The notes: generated from the letters alone by a model not told the origin. DNA of 5,117 nucleotides from an uncultured Lachnospiraceae bacterium (GCA_958446555.1 CAUCWU010000203.1:1-5117); one strand, 5' to 3'; shown: positions 1 to 5,117, counted from the stretch's first letter. A program made the numbers and translations.

Positions 1-242
1 AATGCACCGACAGGACTTTTTCCTGTCATTCGTCCTATTGAGGTCTCTGCTACAATCATACTGTATCCAAAGGTCAATGCCAATATAATATAAATCAGCA
101 AAAAGATTCCTCCGCCATATTTTGCTGCCAAATACGGAAATCGCCAGATGTTGCCAAGGCCTACTGAAGCACCTGCTGCTGACAAAACAAATCCTAGCTT
201 GCCTGAGAAGCTGCTTCTTTTTTTGTTTTCATGTTTACTCAA
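1..242 (-). CDS. Neurotransmitter:sodium symporter family protein (N-terminal part, cut by window edge)
   Basis: This is a sodium-coupled transporter of the NSS/SNF family (LeuT fold), which imports amino acids or related amines across the cytoplasmic membrane. Only the first 80 residues are present; full proteins are usually 440-520 residues. After a short basic cytoplasmic start, residues 17-60 carry the family hallmark of TM1 and the start of TM2. The motif GASVGLGNIWRFPY (24-37) aligns with the unwound part of LeuT TM1, placing Gly24, Ser26, Val27 and Asn31 at LeuT sodium-site positions 20, 22, 23 and 27, and Arg34 at the gate arginine 30. GGGIF follows at 43-47. I chose a TTG start at 242-240 because GGAAGG (256-251) lies 8 bases upstream and no ATG gives the complete family N-terminus. 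The substrate cannot be inferred. It follows the SGNH gene with about 100 bp between them and has its own promoter. The family call is very secure. Confidence 0.93.
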   Translation of the reverse strand, partial: MSKHENKKRSSFSGKLGFVLSAAGASVGLGNIWRFPYLAAKYGGGIFLLIYIILALTFGYSMIVAETSIGRMTGKSPVGA

Positions 243-304
243 AATTTCGCCCTTCCTTTTCTATTTATAACTGTATTGCGCAGAATTTTACGCCATACCG
301 TACC

Positions 305-333
305 AGTATACACAAAAATATTTTATAGTGCAA
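305..333 (-). promoter_or_regulatory. Sigma-A-like promoter of the sodium symporter gene
   Basis: Read on the minus strand, TTGCAC (333-328) and TATACT (310-305) are separated by 17 bases. The -10 matches consensus at five of six positions; the -35 matches only in its TTG. Transcription would start near 298, giving a leader of about 55 bases before the TTG start codon. The -35 lies only 8 bp beyond the stop codon of the upstream SGNH hydrolase gene. I saw no convincing terminator in this gap, so readthrough from upstream is also possible. Confidence 0.55.
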
Positions 334-340
334 TGCTTAC

Positions 341-1222
341 TTACGGATTCGTCACTTGTTCCACCATAAACTCATAAATCGCTTTACTTGTATAATAATC
401 ATAATGAAGTCCGTCCATTGTGGCAAATACACCGCTGTCTAATCCGTTTTTGATATAGCTATATGCATCTATCACAGTAACCTTAGGATCAAGCATTTGT
501 GTCAGCGCCGAGTTAAATGCCAGCACCTCACTATTTTTTTGATCCCAATGTCCGTTGCACGGTCCAATTGTCATATAGTAAATGGGAATATCGTATTGCT
601 GTACAAGACCATTTACATAATTAATGTAGTCGGAGGCGACATGAAGATCATTTACGCCAAACCAGATGACAAGCGCATCGGCCTCTTCAAGATGAGATAC
701 GGCATTAGGAATGCCAACTGCACGCATCCAGCTGCAGCCCTCGCCTCCCTTTGCCACTACAATGCTTTCGTTTGTATATCCTGTAAATGTTGCTTCGTCA
801 ATGTTATAAAAAACATGCTTTGGATACTCTGCCTCGTCATATATCTGTGAGCAGTAAAGACAAACAGTTCTTGAATCTCCTGTCAGCAAAATTTTTTTGT
901 CTCCTGCCAGGCGAATCGGCCCAGCGCTGCTGTTTGCCTCTTCAACTGTTACCGTTCCTGCCGGGACAGCTGTAAAGCCAACCGTTTCCTTTTCCTTATC
1001 CTCAACAGATGCCGATGCTGACTCTTTTTCAGACAAAGCTTCTTTCGTTGATATTTCCTGATTTTCGCTTGCCTGCACACTTTTTTCTTCCTGTACAGAA
1101 TCATCCTGCAAAATAGCTTCATAAACAGGCTCAAGCTTTGACTCTACTGCCTTACAGCCGCCAATTGCTGTGCAAAGTGTAAAGATTGCTGCTGTCAAAA
1201 TAACTTTTACTTTTCTTTTCAT
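341..1222 (-). CDS. Secreted SGNH/GDSL-family hydrolase, predicted lipoprotein
   Basis: This 293-residue protein is predicted to be an extracellular, membrane-anchored esterase or deacetylase of the SGNH superfamily; the substrate is unknown. The N-terminus has a basic start, a hydrophobic stretch (5-20) and a lipobox-like IGGC with Cys23 as the lipidation site. Residues about 24-105 form a Glu/Ser/Lys-rich, low-complexity linker, and the catalytic domain follows. Four family blocks are visible: GDS with nucleophile Ser117, the oxyanion glycine region (159-162), GVND with Asn191, and DGLH with Asp270 and His273. All catalytic residues appear intact. An upstream ATG at 1363 would add 47 residues, overlap the previous gene and bury the signal peptide. 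The ATG at 1222 instead has AGGAGAG (1238-1232) nine bases upstream. It lies 40 bp behind the RsmH-type gene and probably shares its transcript. Cell-wall or polysaccharide O-deacetylation would fit a surface SGNH lipoprotein, but that is inference. Confidence 0.88.
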   Translation of the reverse strand: MKRKVKVILTAAIFTLCTAIGGCKAVESKLEPVYEAILQDDSVQEEKSVQASENQEISTKEALSEKESASASVEDKEKETVGFTAVPAGTVTVEEANSSAGPIRLAGDKKILLTGDSRTVCLYCSQIYDEAEYPKHVFYNIDEATFTGYTNESIVVAKGGEGCSWMRAVGIPNAVSHLEEADALVIWFGVNDLHVASDYINYVNGLVQQYDIPIYYMTIGPCNGHWDQKNSEVLAFNSALTQMLDPKVTVIDAYSYIKNGLDSGVFATMDGLHYDYYTSKAIYEFMVEQVTNP

Positions 1223-1262
1223 CCTAGTTGTCTCTCCTGATCTTTTGACCGTTTTGCCTGTT

Positions 1263-2381
1263 TTATTCATATTTTTGTACATCAGAGCGAACTGCCCAGC
1301 GAAACTTAGTTGAACGTGCTCTTGGATTAGATGCACATTCCTTTGCAGACGGACGAATAACATCCTTTGCTATGTCACTGTAAATGCCTTCTCTTACATA
1401 GTACTGGAATGATTTTTTTACCATGCGGTCTTCACCAGAATGAAATGTTAATATAGCAGCCTTTCCGCCCGGCTTTAATATATGAGGCAGCGCCTCTAAG
1501 AAAGAATCTAAAACTTCAAATTCACTATTAACATCAATTCTCAGCGCCTGAAATACTCGCTGACATGTCTTTTTTACAGCTTCCTTCGGGTTTTCCGGCT
1601 TTGTGCGAAGAACGACCTGCTCTACAATCTCCCTAAGCTCGCTAGTTGTCTCAATTGGCTGCTTCTTTCTTTTTGCTGACATTATTGCTCTTGCAAGCTC
1701 TTTTGCAAGCGGTTCATCTGAGTTTTCAAAAAGCATACCCTCAATCTCTTCTGCATCCATTTCTTTTAGACGCTCTGATGCCGGAACTCCTGCCTGCGGA
1801 TTTAATCTAAGATCAAGCGGTCCTTCCTCGCGAAAAGAGAAGCCGCGCTTTGGATCATCGATCTGCATAGATGAAACGCCAAGATCAGCAAGCACAAAAT
1901 CAAGCTTTCCAGCCTTTTTTTCAATCTCAGCAATATTTGCAAAATTCATCAGACAAACATCCCATACATTCTCACCATAACCCTGATCTCTCAGACGCTT
2001 CTTTGTTTTTTCTGACTCAATCGGATCAACATCAAGTGAGTACAAATGGCCTTCACCCTTAAGACAGTCAAGAATCTTCTGTGTATGACCTCCATAGCCA
2101 AGTGTTGCGTCAACACCGATCTGGCCTGGCTTCACATCTAAGAAAGATAAAATTTCTTCCACACAGATTGGTCTATGTGTTCCTGCCGGAGTGTTTCCCT
2201 TTTGAATGATATGCTCAGCCGTCTCTTTATATTTTTCCGGCTGCAGCTCCTTATATTTTTCCTCAAATTTTCTCGGATATTTTCCTTTATAACGCACACG
2301 TCTTTTGTGCGGTGTCTGCATATCGTCCCCTGCTTGCACGTTTGGTGTGTTCTTAATATTTTCCTTTCTGTTCTCTTCCAT
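1263..2381 (-). CDS. rsmH: RsmH/MraW-type 16S rRNA (cytosine-N4)-methyltransferase with N-terminal extension
   Basis: RsmH uses S-adenosylmethionine to N4-methylate C1402 in the decoding centre of 16S rRNA. This copy has 372 residues against about 310 for the usual enzyme; the excess is mostly a basic, Lys/Arg-rich N-terminal extension (about 1-62). The methyltransferase core follows. It has SAM motif DATLGYGGHT (91-100), LDVDP (116-120), ADLGVSS (165-171), GFSF (180-183), GPLDLRLNP (187-195), IETTSEL (243-249), FHSGEDR (313-319) and NPRARS (352-357). Against the usual motifs it reads HSGEDR rather than HSLEDR, and LRLNP rather than MRMDP. Its neighbours are not mraZ, ftsL or a penicillin-binding protein, so it is outside the division cluster and may be the second, divergent copy seen in some clostridia. 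The ATG at 2381 has AGGAA ten bases upstream. The ATG at 2321 (residue 21), with AGGGGA close by, is a credible alternative start. The family is certain; exact substrate identity of this paralogue is less so. Confidence 0.93.
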   Translation of the reverse strand: MEENRKENIKNTPNVQAGDDMQTPHKRRVRYKGKYPRKFEEKYKELQPEKYKETAEHIIQKGNTPAGTHRPICVEEILSFLDVKPGQIGVDATLGYGGHTQKILDCLKGEGHLYSLDVDPIESEKTKKRLRDQGYGENVWDVCLMNFANIAEIEKKAGKLDFVLADLGVSSMQIDDPKRGFSFREEGPLDLRLNPQAGVPASERLKEMDAEEIEGMLFENSDEPLAKELARAIMSAKRKKQPIETTSELREIVEQVVLRTKPENPKEAVKKTCQRVFQALRIDVNSEFEVLDSFLEALPHILKPGGKAAILTFHSGEDRMVKKSFQYYVREGIYSDIAKDVIRPSAKECASNPRARSTKFRWAVRSDVQKYE

Positions 2382-2434
2382 ATATAATCAATTCCTTCCA
2401 CTTTTATATTTCATTTTATAATGCAATCTTTTTA

Positions 2435-2463
2435 ATCTTACCACATAAAAAATTTTCTGTAAA
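2435..2463 (-). promoter_or_regulatory. Probable sigma-A promoter of the rsmH-SGNH operon
   Basis: On the minus strand, TTTACA (2463-2458, five of six consensus) and TAAGAT (2440-2435, four of six) are 17 bases apart. Transcription would start near 2428, leaving a leader of about 47 bases before the rsmH ATG. The site lies just downstream of the intrinsic terminator that closes the preceding small membrane-protein gene, which supports a new transcription unit beginning here. The stretch between 2382 and 2434 is AT-rich and shows nothing else I can name. Confidence 0.5.
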
Positions 2464-2477
2464 GGAAGAAATCTGCG

Positions 2478-2514
2478 AAAAAAAAGACTGACCGGTTTTC
2501 CGGCCAATCTTTTT
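2478..2514 (-). terminator. Intrinsic terminator after the small membrane-protein gene
   Basis: On the minus strand, 2512-2500 pairs with 2495-2483 in a 13-bp stem containing two G-U pairs around an AAAA loop (2499-2496). A run of eight T residues (2485-2478, partly within the stem base) follows. It begins 8 bases after the stop codon of the small membrane-protein gene. Read on the plus strand the same hairpin is followed by TTTTT, so it could work in both directions, although no plus-strand gene approaches it. Confidence 0.9.
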
Positions 2515-2520
2515 GATTTA

Positions 2521-2766
2521 TTATTTTCTAAGCAAATAAAATACACTTCTGAAAAATCCCATGATCACGGCGCTATATCCAGTGATTAAGAATGTCATAA
2601 ATCTCCATTTTTCATTGAAGGAACCACCAATTACACCTCCTGCCACACATACAATAAATGCAATTGCTGCCCACAATACAATATTGATTCCTACAAATAT
2701 TACCTGCTTCATTGATTTTTCTATATCTGAATGATTAATTGCGTACCACATTGATGCCATTTTCAT
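2521..2766 (-). CDS. Small two-helix membrane protein of unknown function
   Basis: I do not recognise this 81-residue protein. It has a short polar N-terminus (1-20) and then two hydrophobic segments at about 21-48 and 56-78. The first ends in a glycine-rich AGGVIGG (42-48) that could favour helix packing. The loop between them, SFNEKWR, is charged, and the C-terminus is the basic LLRK. It has no signal-peptidase site, lipobox or catalytic motif. The ATG at 2766 is supported by GAGGT about 8 bases upstream, and the reading frame is closed by a strong terminator, so it is very probably a real gene. It follows the Na+/phosphate cotransporter gene by 83 bp, with no terminator between them. A Pho-box-like repeat array and a possible promoter sit in that gap, so it may be co-expressed with the transporter or induced separately under phosphate limitation. 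A role beside the transporter is inference only. Confidence 0.75.
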   Translation of the reverse strand: MKMASMWYAINHSDIEKSMKQVIFVGINIVLWAAIAFIVCVAGGVIGGSFNEKWRFMTFLITGYSAVIMGFFRSVFYLLRK

Positions 2767-2807
2767 AATATCTTACCTCTCTTTCTGACACCAATATACT
2801 CCATTCA

Positions 2808-2836
2808 AACATAGCCTTCTATCTTTGTACGGTAAA
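2808..2836 (-). promoter_or_regulatory. Possible promoter of the small membrane-protein gene
   Basis: TTTACC (2836-2831) and TATGTT (2813-2808) on the minus strand are 17 bases apart, each matching four of six consensus positions. The -35 coincides with the last repeat of the adjoining Pho-box-like array, the usual arrangement for activator-dependent Pho promoters. An alternative -10, TATATT (2798-2793), has no good -35. The match is weak on its own, and the array is the main reason for proposing it. Confidence 0.4.
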
Positions 2837-2858
2837 TCAAATGTAAATTTTATGAAAA
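2830..2858 (-). promoter_or_regulatory. Pho-box-like direct repeat array overlapping the transporter stop codon
   Basis: On the minus strand three 7-base units start exactly 11 bases apart: TTTTCAT (2858-2852), TTTACAT (2847-2841) and TTTACCG (2836-2830), with 4-base spacers. This is the geometry of PhoB/PhoP binding sites, which bind direct repeats at 11-bp pitch. The first unit covers the last codon and stop codon of the Na+/phosphate cotransporter gene. Fourteen bases, CATAAAATTTACAT (2854-2841), recur identically in the array upstream of the transporter (4858-4845). That shared core makes a common regulator likely. The next gene downstream is the small membrane protein. Confidence 0.6.
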
Positions 2859-4694
2859 ATCTGTTGCCTTATTAATCGCAGTATTAGAGTTGCCATCTGC
2901 ATCTGAATCATTTGCACTTTCTTCTGGCTCTTTATTCTCATGCTCCTCAAGGGTTTCCTCTGCGTCAATCTCTGCAATAATATCAGCTGGTCTTTCTTCA
3001 TCTGCCTCTTCTTCTGAAAAATTAACAAATGAAAGATGATCAAGTGTCTCCTCTGCAATGCTGACACAATTATCTACAATTCTGTCTAAGCTATATATAA
3101 TTGCAGAATAATCTTCTGTCATAGAAGCATCACAAAGTCCCTCGTTGACACGCGCAATGTGAGCACGCTTTAACTGCTTCTGTGCCTTTCTCATCTTATT
3201 CTTTTTCTTTACAACGGTGCGTGCGCGATCTAAATCGCCATCCTTAACTGAACGAATGGCACGATCAAACAGCTTTCTTGAGATCTCAATACAATCCTGC
3301 AGCTCTCCTGTTGCCATCTCTGAGAATGATTTTCCACCCTGCGTGATTTTTTCATGAACACCTGCAATTTCCTCACAGCGGTCTGCAATACGTCCAATAT
3401 TATTTGAGACATACAAAAGACCTGCCGCCTGGCCTGACTGCTGCTGTGTTAAATTTCCGCTTGAAAGCATCTTCGTTACATATGCAGCAAGATCCTCTTC
3501 CATTCGAGCTGCCTGTCTGCGATATGTTTTGTACTGCTCTGTGGCTGCATCACTCTGTGTTTTGTCAGAAGAAAAGCTTTCCTTAAGTGCAGTCAAAAGC
3601 TTGCTGCCAACCTCTGCCATATGCTCTAACTCTTCTGATACAAGATAAAGTGCAGCTGCCGGCTGTGCAATCACTCCATTCTCCAGAACGCTTACAGGAC
3701 CATCGTCTCTTTGCTTCTCTGTTCCTCTTATAATTGTAGTAACAATCTTTACCATAAGTGGGATAAGTGGGAGCCATATAAGAGTACAAACTATGTTAAA
3801 TGTGGTGTGTGCATTAGCAATCTGTCTTGAGATAACATCAATCTCATTTCCCTTTGGTGAAATAAATTGAACGAAACGTGCAAAAAATGGAAGCACACAC
3901 AAGAATACAACACTTCCTGTAATATTAAAAATACTATGCGCAATAGCAGTACGCTTTGCATTTTTAGACTGTCCAATTGATGCTAAAAGTGCAGTGATTG
4001 TTGTTCCGATATTGTCACCAAGAAGAATCGGAATTGCACCTGCTAATCCCATTACGCTCGTCACACCATCCGGTCCTGGCTGAGCTGCAAAATTCTGCAG
4101 CACGGCAATTGTTGCAGAACTACTCTGTACAACAAGTGTCATAATTGTTCCCAGTGCCACACCAAGAATCGGAATCTCCTTCACCTTTGCCATCAGATCT
4201 ACAAAAATTGCACTTGTAGCAAGCGGCTTCATTACACTTCCCATTATCTCAATACCTTCAAATAAGATACCAAATGAGAAAATGACAAGTCCAATATTTT
4301 TTAACTGCTCCTTCTTACAAACAAAGTTCATCATAAATCCGATGAAGATAAGTGGATAAATATAATCGCTGATCTTAAATGCCATTAACTGTGCTGTCAT
4401 TGTCGTACCAATATTGGCACCAAAGATAACAGAGATTGCCTGCGGCAGACTCATAAGTCCTGCACTTACAAATCCTATTACCATAACAGTTGTTGCTGAG
4501 CTGCTCTGCAAAACAGCTGTCACAAGTGCGCCTGCTAATGCACCCATGATCGGATTCTTCGTCAAAAAGCTTAAGATTTTTTTCATCTTATCTCCAGCTG
4601 TCTTTTGAAGCGCATCGCTCATACCGTTCATTCCATACAGAAACAGTGCGAGACCACCAAGCAGACCAAACACGATTTTTACATTCTCATTCAT
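2850..4694 (-). CDS. Na+/phosphate cotransporter (NptA/YjbB type) with C-terminal PhoU-like domain
   Basis: This 614-residue inner-membrane protein is a type II Na+/Pi cotransporter-family member (PF02690 type), moving inorganic phosphate with sodium. Two inverted transport repeats are visible. The first has QSSSATT (63-69) and GANIGTT (92-98); the second has QSSSAT (190-195) and GDNIGTT (226-232). Hydrophobic segments run from about 5 to 322. From about 345 to 555 there is a helical, soluble PhoU-like region rich in Glu, Arg and Lys, as in bacterial YjbB-type proteins. The last 55 residues form a strongly acidic tail, with 20 Asp/Glu among residues 561-600. I chose the ATG at 4694 because GGAGG (4704-4700) precedes it by five bases; a TTG at 4742 would add 16 unlikely residues. 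Pho-box-type repeats upstream fit phosphate-starvation control. The direction of transport (import or export, as proposed for E. coli YjbB) cannot be told from sequence. Family assignment is very secure. Confidence 0.95.
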   Translation of the reverse strand: MNENVKIVFGLLGGLALFLYGMNGMSDALQKTAGDKMKKILSFLTKNPIMGALAGALVTAVLQSSSATTVMVIGFVSAGLMSLPQAISVIFGANIGTTMTAQLMAFKISDYIYPLIFIGFMMNFVCKKEQLKNIGLVIFSFGILFEGIEIMGSVMKPLATSAIFVDLMAKVKEIPILGVALGTIMTLVVQSSSATIAVLQNFAAQPGPDGVTSVMGLAGAIPILLGDNIGTTITALLASIGQSKNAKRTAIAHSIFNITGSVVFLCVLPFFARFVQFISPKGNEIDVISRQIANAHTTFNIVCTLIWLPLIPLMVKIVTTIIRGTEKQRDDGPVSVLENGVIAQPAAALYLVSEELEHMAEVGSKLLTALKESFSSDKTQSDAATEQYKTYRRQAARMEEDLAAYVTKMLSSGNLTQQQSGQAAGLLYVSNNIGRIADRCEEIAGVHEKITQGGKSFSEMATGELQDCIEISRKLFDRAIRSVKDGDLDRARTVVKKKNKMRKAQKQLKRAHIARVNEGLCDASMTEDYSAIIYSLDRIVDNCVSIAEETLDHLSFVNFSEEEADEERPADIIAEIDAEETLEEHENKEPEESANDSDADGNSNTAINKATDFS

Positions 4695-4699
4695 GATTT

Positions 4700-4717
4700 C
4701 CTCCCCCGGTTTCCCGG
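4700..4717 (-). promoter_or_regulatory. Strong ribosome binding site with an adjacent GNRA hairpin, cotransporter gene
   Basis: GGAGG (4704-4700), inside a longer G/A-rich run, lies five bases before the ATG at 4694 and fixes that start. Immediately upstream, CCGG (4717-4714) and CCGG (4709-4706) can pair around a GAAA tetraloop. The small hairpin would sit right against the Shine-Dalgarno and may limit or position ribosome access. The ribosome binding site is clear; a regulatory role for the hairpin is speculation. Confidence 0.6.
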
Positions 4718-4750
4718 ATGTACATTTTTGTGCAAAACTCAATTTTTCAT

Positions 4751-4795
4751 AAAAATAGGAAGACCTGCAGATTCGCCTGCTACAGCCTTCCTATT
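4751..4795 (-). terminator. Terminator-like hairpin in the cotransporter leader (terminator or attenuator)
   Basis: On the minus strand, AATAGGAAG (4795-4787) pairs perfectly with CTTCCTATT (4762-4754). Three further pairs (two G-U) continue the stem. After a small internal loop, GCAG (4780-4777) pairs with CTGC (4770-4767) around a six-base loop. TTTTT (4755-4751) follows directly. On the plus strand there is no T tract, so it acts on minus-strand transcripts only. It could end the upstream transcript that stops at 4870, or act as an attenuator if the Pho-box promoter starts RNA before it. Confidence 0.65.
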
Positions 4796-4822
4796 CAATG
4801 TACCCTGATATCAGAAATCATG

Positions 4823-4862
4823 CTATCAGCTCTATGTGAGTTCTATGTAAATTTTATGTAAA
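4823..4862 (-). promoter_or_regulatory. Pho-box-like direct repeat array upstream of the Na+/phosphate cotransporter
   Basis: On the minus strand, TTTACAT (4862-4856), TTTACAT (4851-4845) and CTCACAT (4840-4834) start exactly 11 bases apart with 4-base spacers. A weak fourth unit, CTGATAG (4829-4823), keeps the register. This is the pitch and sequence style of PhoB/PhoP binding sites, and the gene downstream handles phosphate. The array starts 7 bases beyond the stop codon of the upstream ORF. The -10 is not obvious: GATATC (4812-4807, inside the perfect palindrome CTGATATCAG at 4814-4805) and TACATT (4802-4797) are both possible. Confidence 0.75.
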
Positions 4863-4869
4863 ATCAATC

Positions 4870-5061
4870 TTATTTTCTCTTCACACGAAGAAAAACTGTT
4901 TTATCCACTGGTGTGAGGGCATTGCAGAAAATGGTATAGCCGCCTGCATTTGTCTCTTCGCCTGAATAATGACCTTGAAACTCATGTTCTCCAAAGCATG
5001 GACCAAATGACAAAATCTGCTCTCCTAATGCCAGTTCCACATCACCGCTTCGAACAATCAT
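4870..5061 (-). CDS. Unrecognised ORF: small protein or C-terminal part of an interrupted gene
   Basis: I do not recognise this 63-codon reading frame. The product would be a soluble, mixed-charge protein without membrane segments or signal peptide. It has one short cluster of Gly, Cys, Glu and His (FGPCFGEHEFQGHYSGEE, about 19-36) and a basic end, FLRVKRK. The residue mix looks coding, with beta-strand-like alternation near both ends. The ATG at 5061 has AGGG six bases upstream, a weak-to-moderate binding site. However, the codon two before it is an in-frame TAG, and the frame continues upstream with equally plausible protein sequence. It may therefore be the tail of a longer interrupted protein rather than an independent gene. 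A Pho-box array begins 7 bases after its stop codon, so its transcript probably ends at the hairpin at 4795-4751. Confidence 0.45.
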   Translation of the reverse strand: MIVRSGDVELALGEQILSFGPCFGEHEFQGHYSGEETNAGGYTIFCNALTPVDKTVFLRVKRK

Positions 5062-5064
5062 GCC

Positions 5065-5117
5065 CTACCCTGCTTCTGTCTTTAACCAGAATGCATCGTT
5101 TCGTACAACAGTTCCTG
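5065..5117 (-). CDS. C-terminal end of an unidentified reading frame (cut by window edge)
   Basis: The last 16 codons of a reading frame enter the window and read GTVVRNDAFWLKTEAG before a TAG at 5067-5065. The sequence looks like genuine protein but is too short to identify. One codon (GGC) separates the TAG from the ATG of the next ORF, which is in the same frame. This fits either two translationally coupled genes or a single gene interrupted by an amber stop. Confidence is low because so little is visible. Confidence 0.35.
   Translation of the reverse strand, partial: GTVVRNDAFWLKTEAG

Noticed and set aside
122..328. Plus-strand 68-codon ORF across the symporter start and promoter
   Set aside because: It is opposite strongly conserved NSS TM1 codons and shows no protein features or clear ribosome binding site.
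243..340. Terminator after the SGNH hydrolase gene
   Set aside because: Only short, imperfect pairings such as GGCG with CGC were found, and no T tract follows; I cannot support one.
497..850. Plus-strand ORF of 117 codons inside the SGNH hydrolase gene
   Set aside because: It lies antisense to a gene with all four SGNH blocks; its translation is Cys-rich and without family features.
1223..1363. Longer N-terminus for the SGNH hydrolase, from ATG at 1363
   Set aside because: It would overlap rsmH by about 100 bp and put 47 residues before a clear signal peptide and lipobox; the ATG at 1222 has its own ribosome binding site.
1603..1980. Plus-strand ORF of 125 codons opposite rsmH
   Set aside because: Ser/Phe-rich shadow of the methyltransferase core, whose motifs span the same bases on the other strand.
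2441..2463. Third Pho-box array at the rsmH promoter (TTTACAG then TTTTTTA at 11 bp)
   Set aside because: Only one unit resembles the motif; the second is a T run. TTTACA is better explained as a plain -35.
2837..3067. Minus-strand 76-codon ORF overlapping the end of the cotransporter gene
   Set aside because: Gln/Leu/Lys-rich frame shadow of the acidic tail coding sequence, with no independent support.
4695..4742. TTG start giving 16 more residues on the Na+/Pi cotransporter
   Set aside because: These codons run through the leader and the Shine-Dalgarno; the ATG at 4694 has a near-ideal site five bases away.

Overview
The window comes from a low-to-moderate GC Gram-positive bacterium. It is most likely a member of the Clostridia and probably Lachnospiraceae, judging from AT-rich intergenic DNA, strong Shine-Dalgarno sites, sigma-A-like promoters, a lipobox-type lipoprotein, and an RsmH with the N-terminal extension I associate with clostridial second copies. 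The taxonomic call is inference. Every gene I can support lies on the minus strand, so transcription runs from high to low coordinates.

Region by region, in transcription order. (a) 5117-4870: the last 16 codons of a reading frame ending in TAG, followed in the same frame by a 63-codon ORF that I do not recognise. This is either two tightly coupled genes or one gene broken or read through at an amber codon. (b) 4862-4695: a regulatory leader with three clear and one weak 11-bp-spaced Pho-box-type direct repeats, a palindrome, a terminator-like hairpin, and a very strong ribosome binding site. (c) 4694-2850: a Na+/phosphate cotransporter with a fused PhoU-like domain and an acidic tail. (d) 2858-2767: a second Pho-box-type array that overlaps the transporter's stop codon, plus a possible promoter. 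(e) 2766-2521: a small two-helix membrane protein of unknown function, closed by a clear intrinsic terminator. (f) 2463-341: a probable promoter, an extended RsmH-type 16S rRNA methyltransferase, and a secreted SGNH/GDSL hydrolase lipoprotein 40 bp behind it. (g) 333-1: a promoter and the first 80 codons of a neurotransmitter:sodium symporter that runs out of the window.

Functionally there are three units. The phosphate-uptake gene and the small membrane-protein gene each have their own Pho-type repeat array, and the arrays share a 14-bp identical core. This suggests a small phosphate-starvation module whose second member is uncharacterised. The methyltransferase and hydrolase look like a two-gene operon. 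The symporter has its own promoter. No CRISPR array, tRNA, rRNA, insertion sequence or phage gene was recognised.
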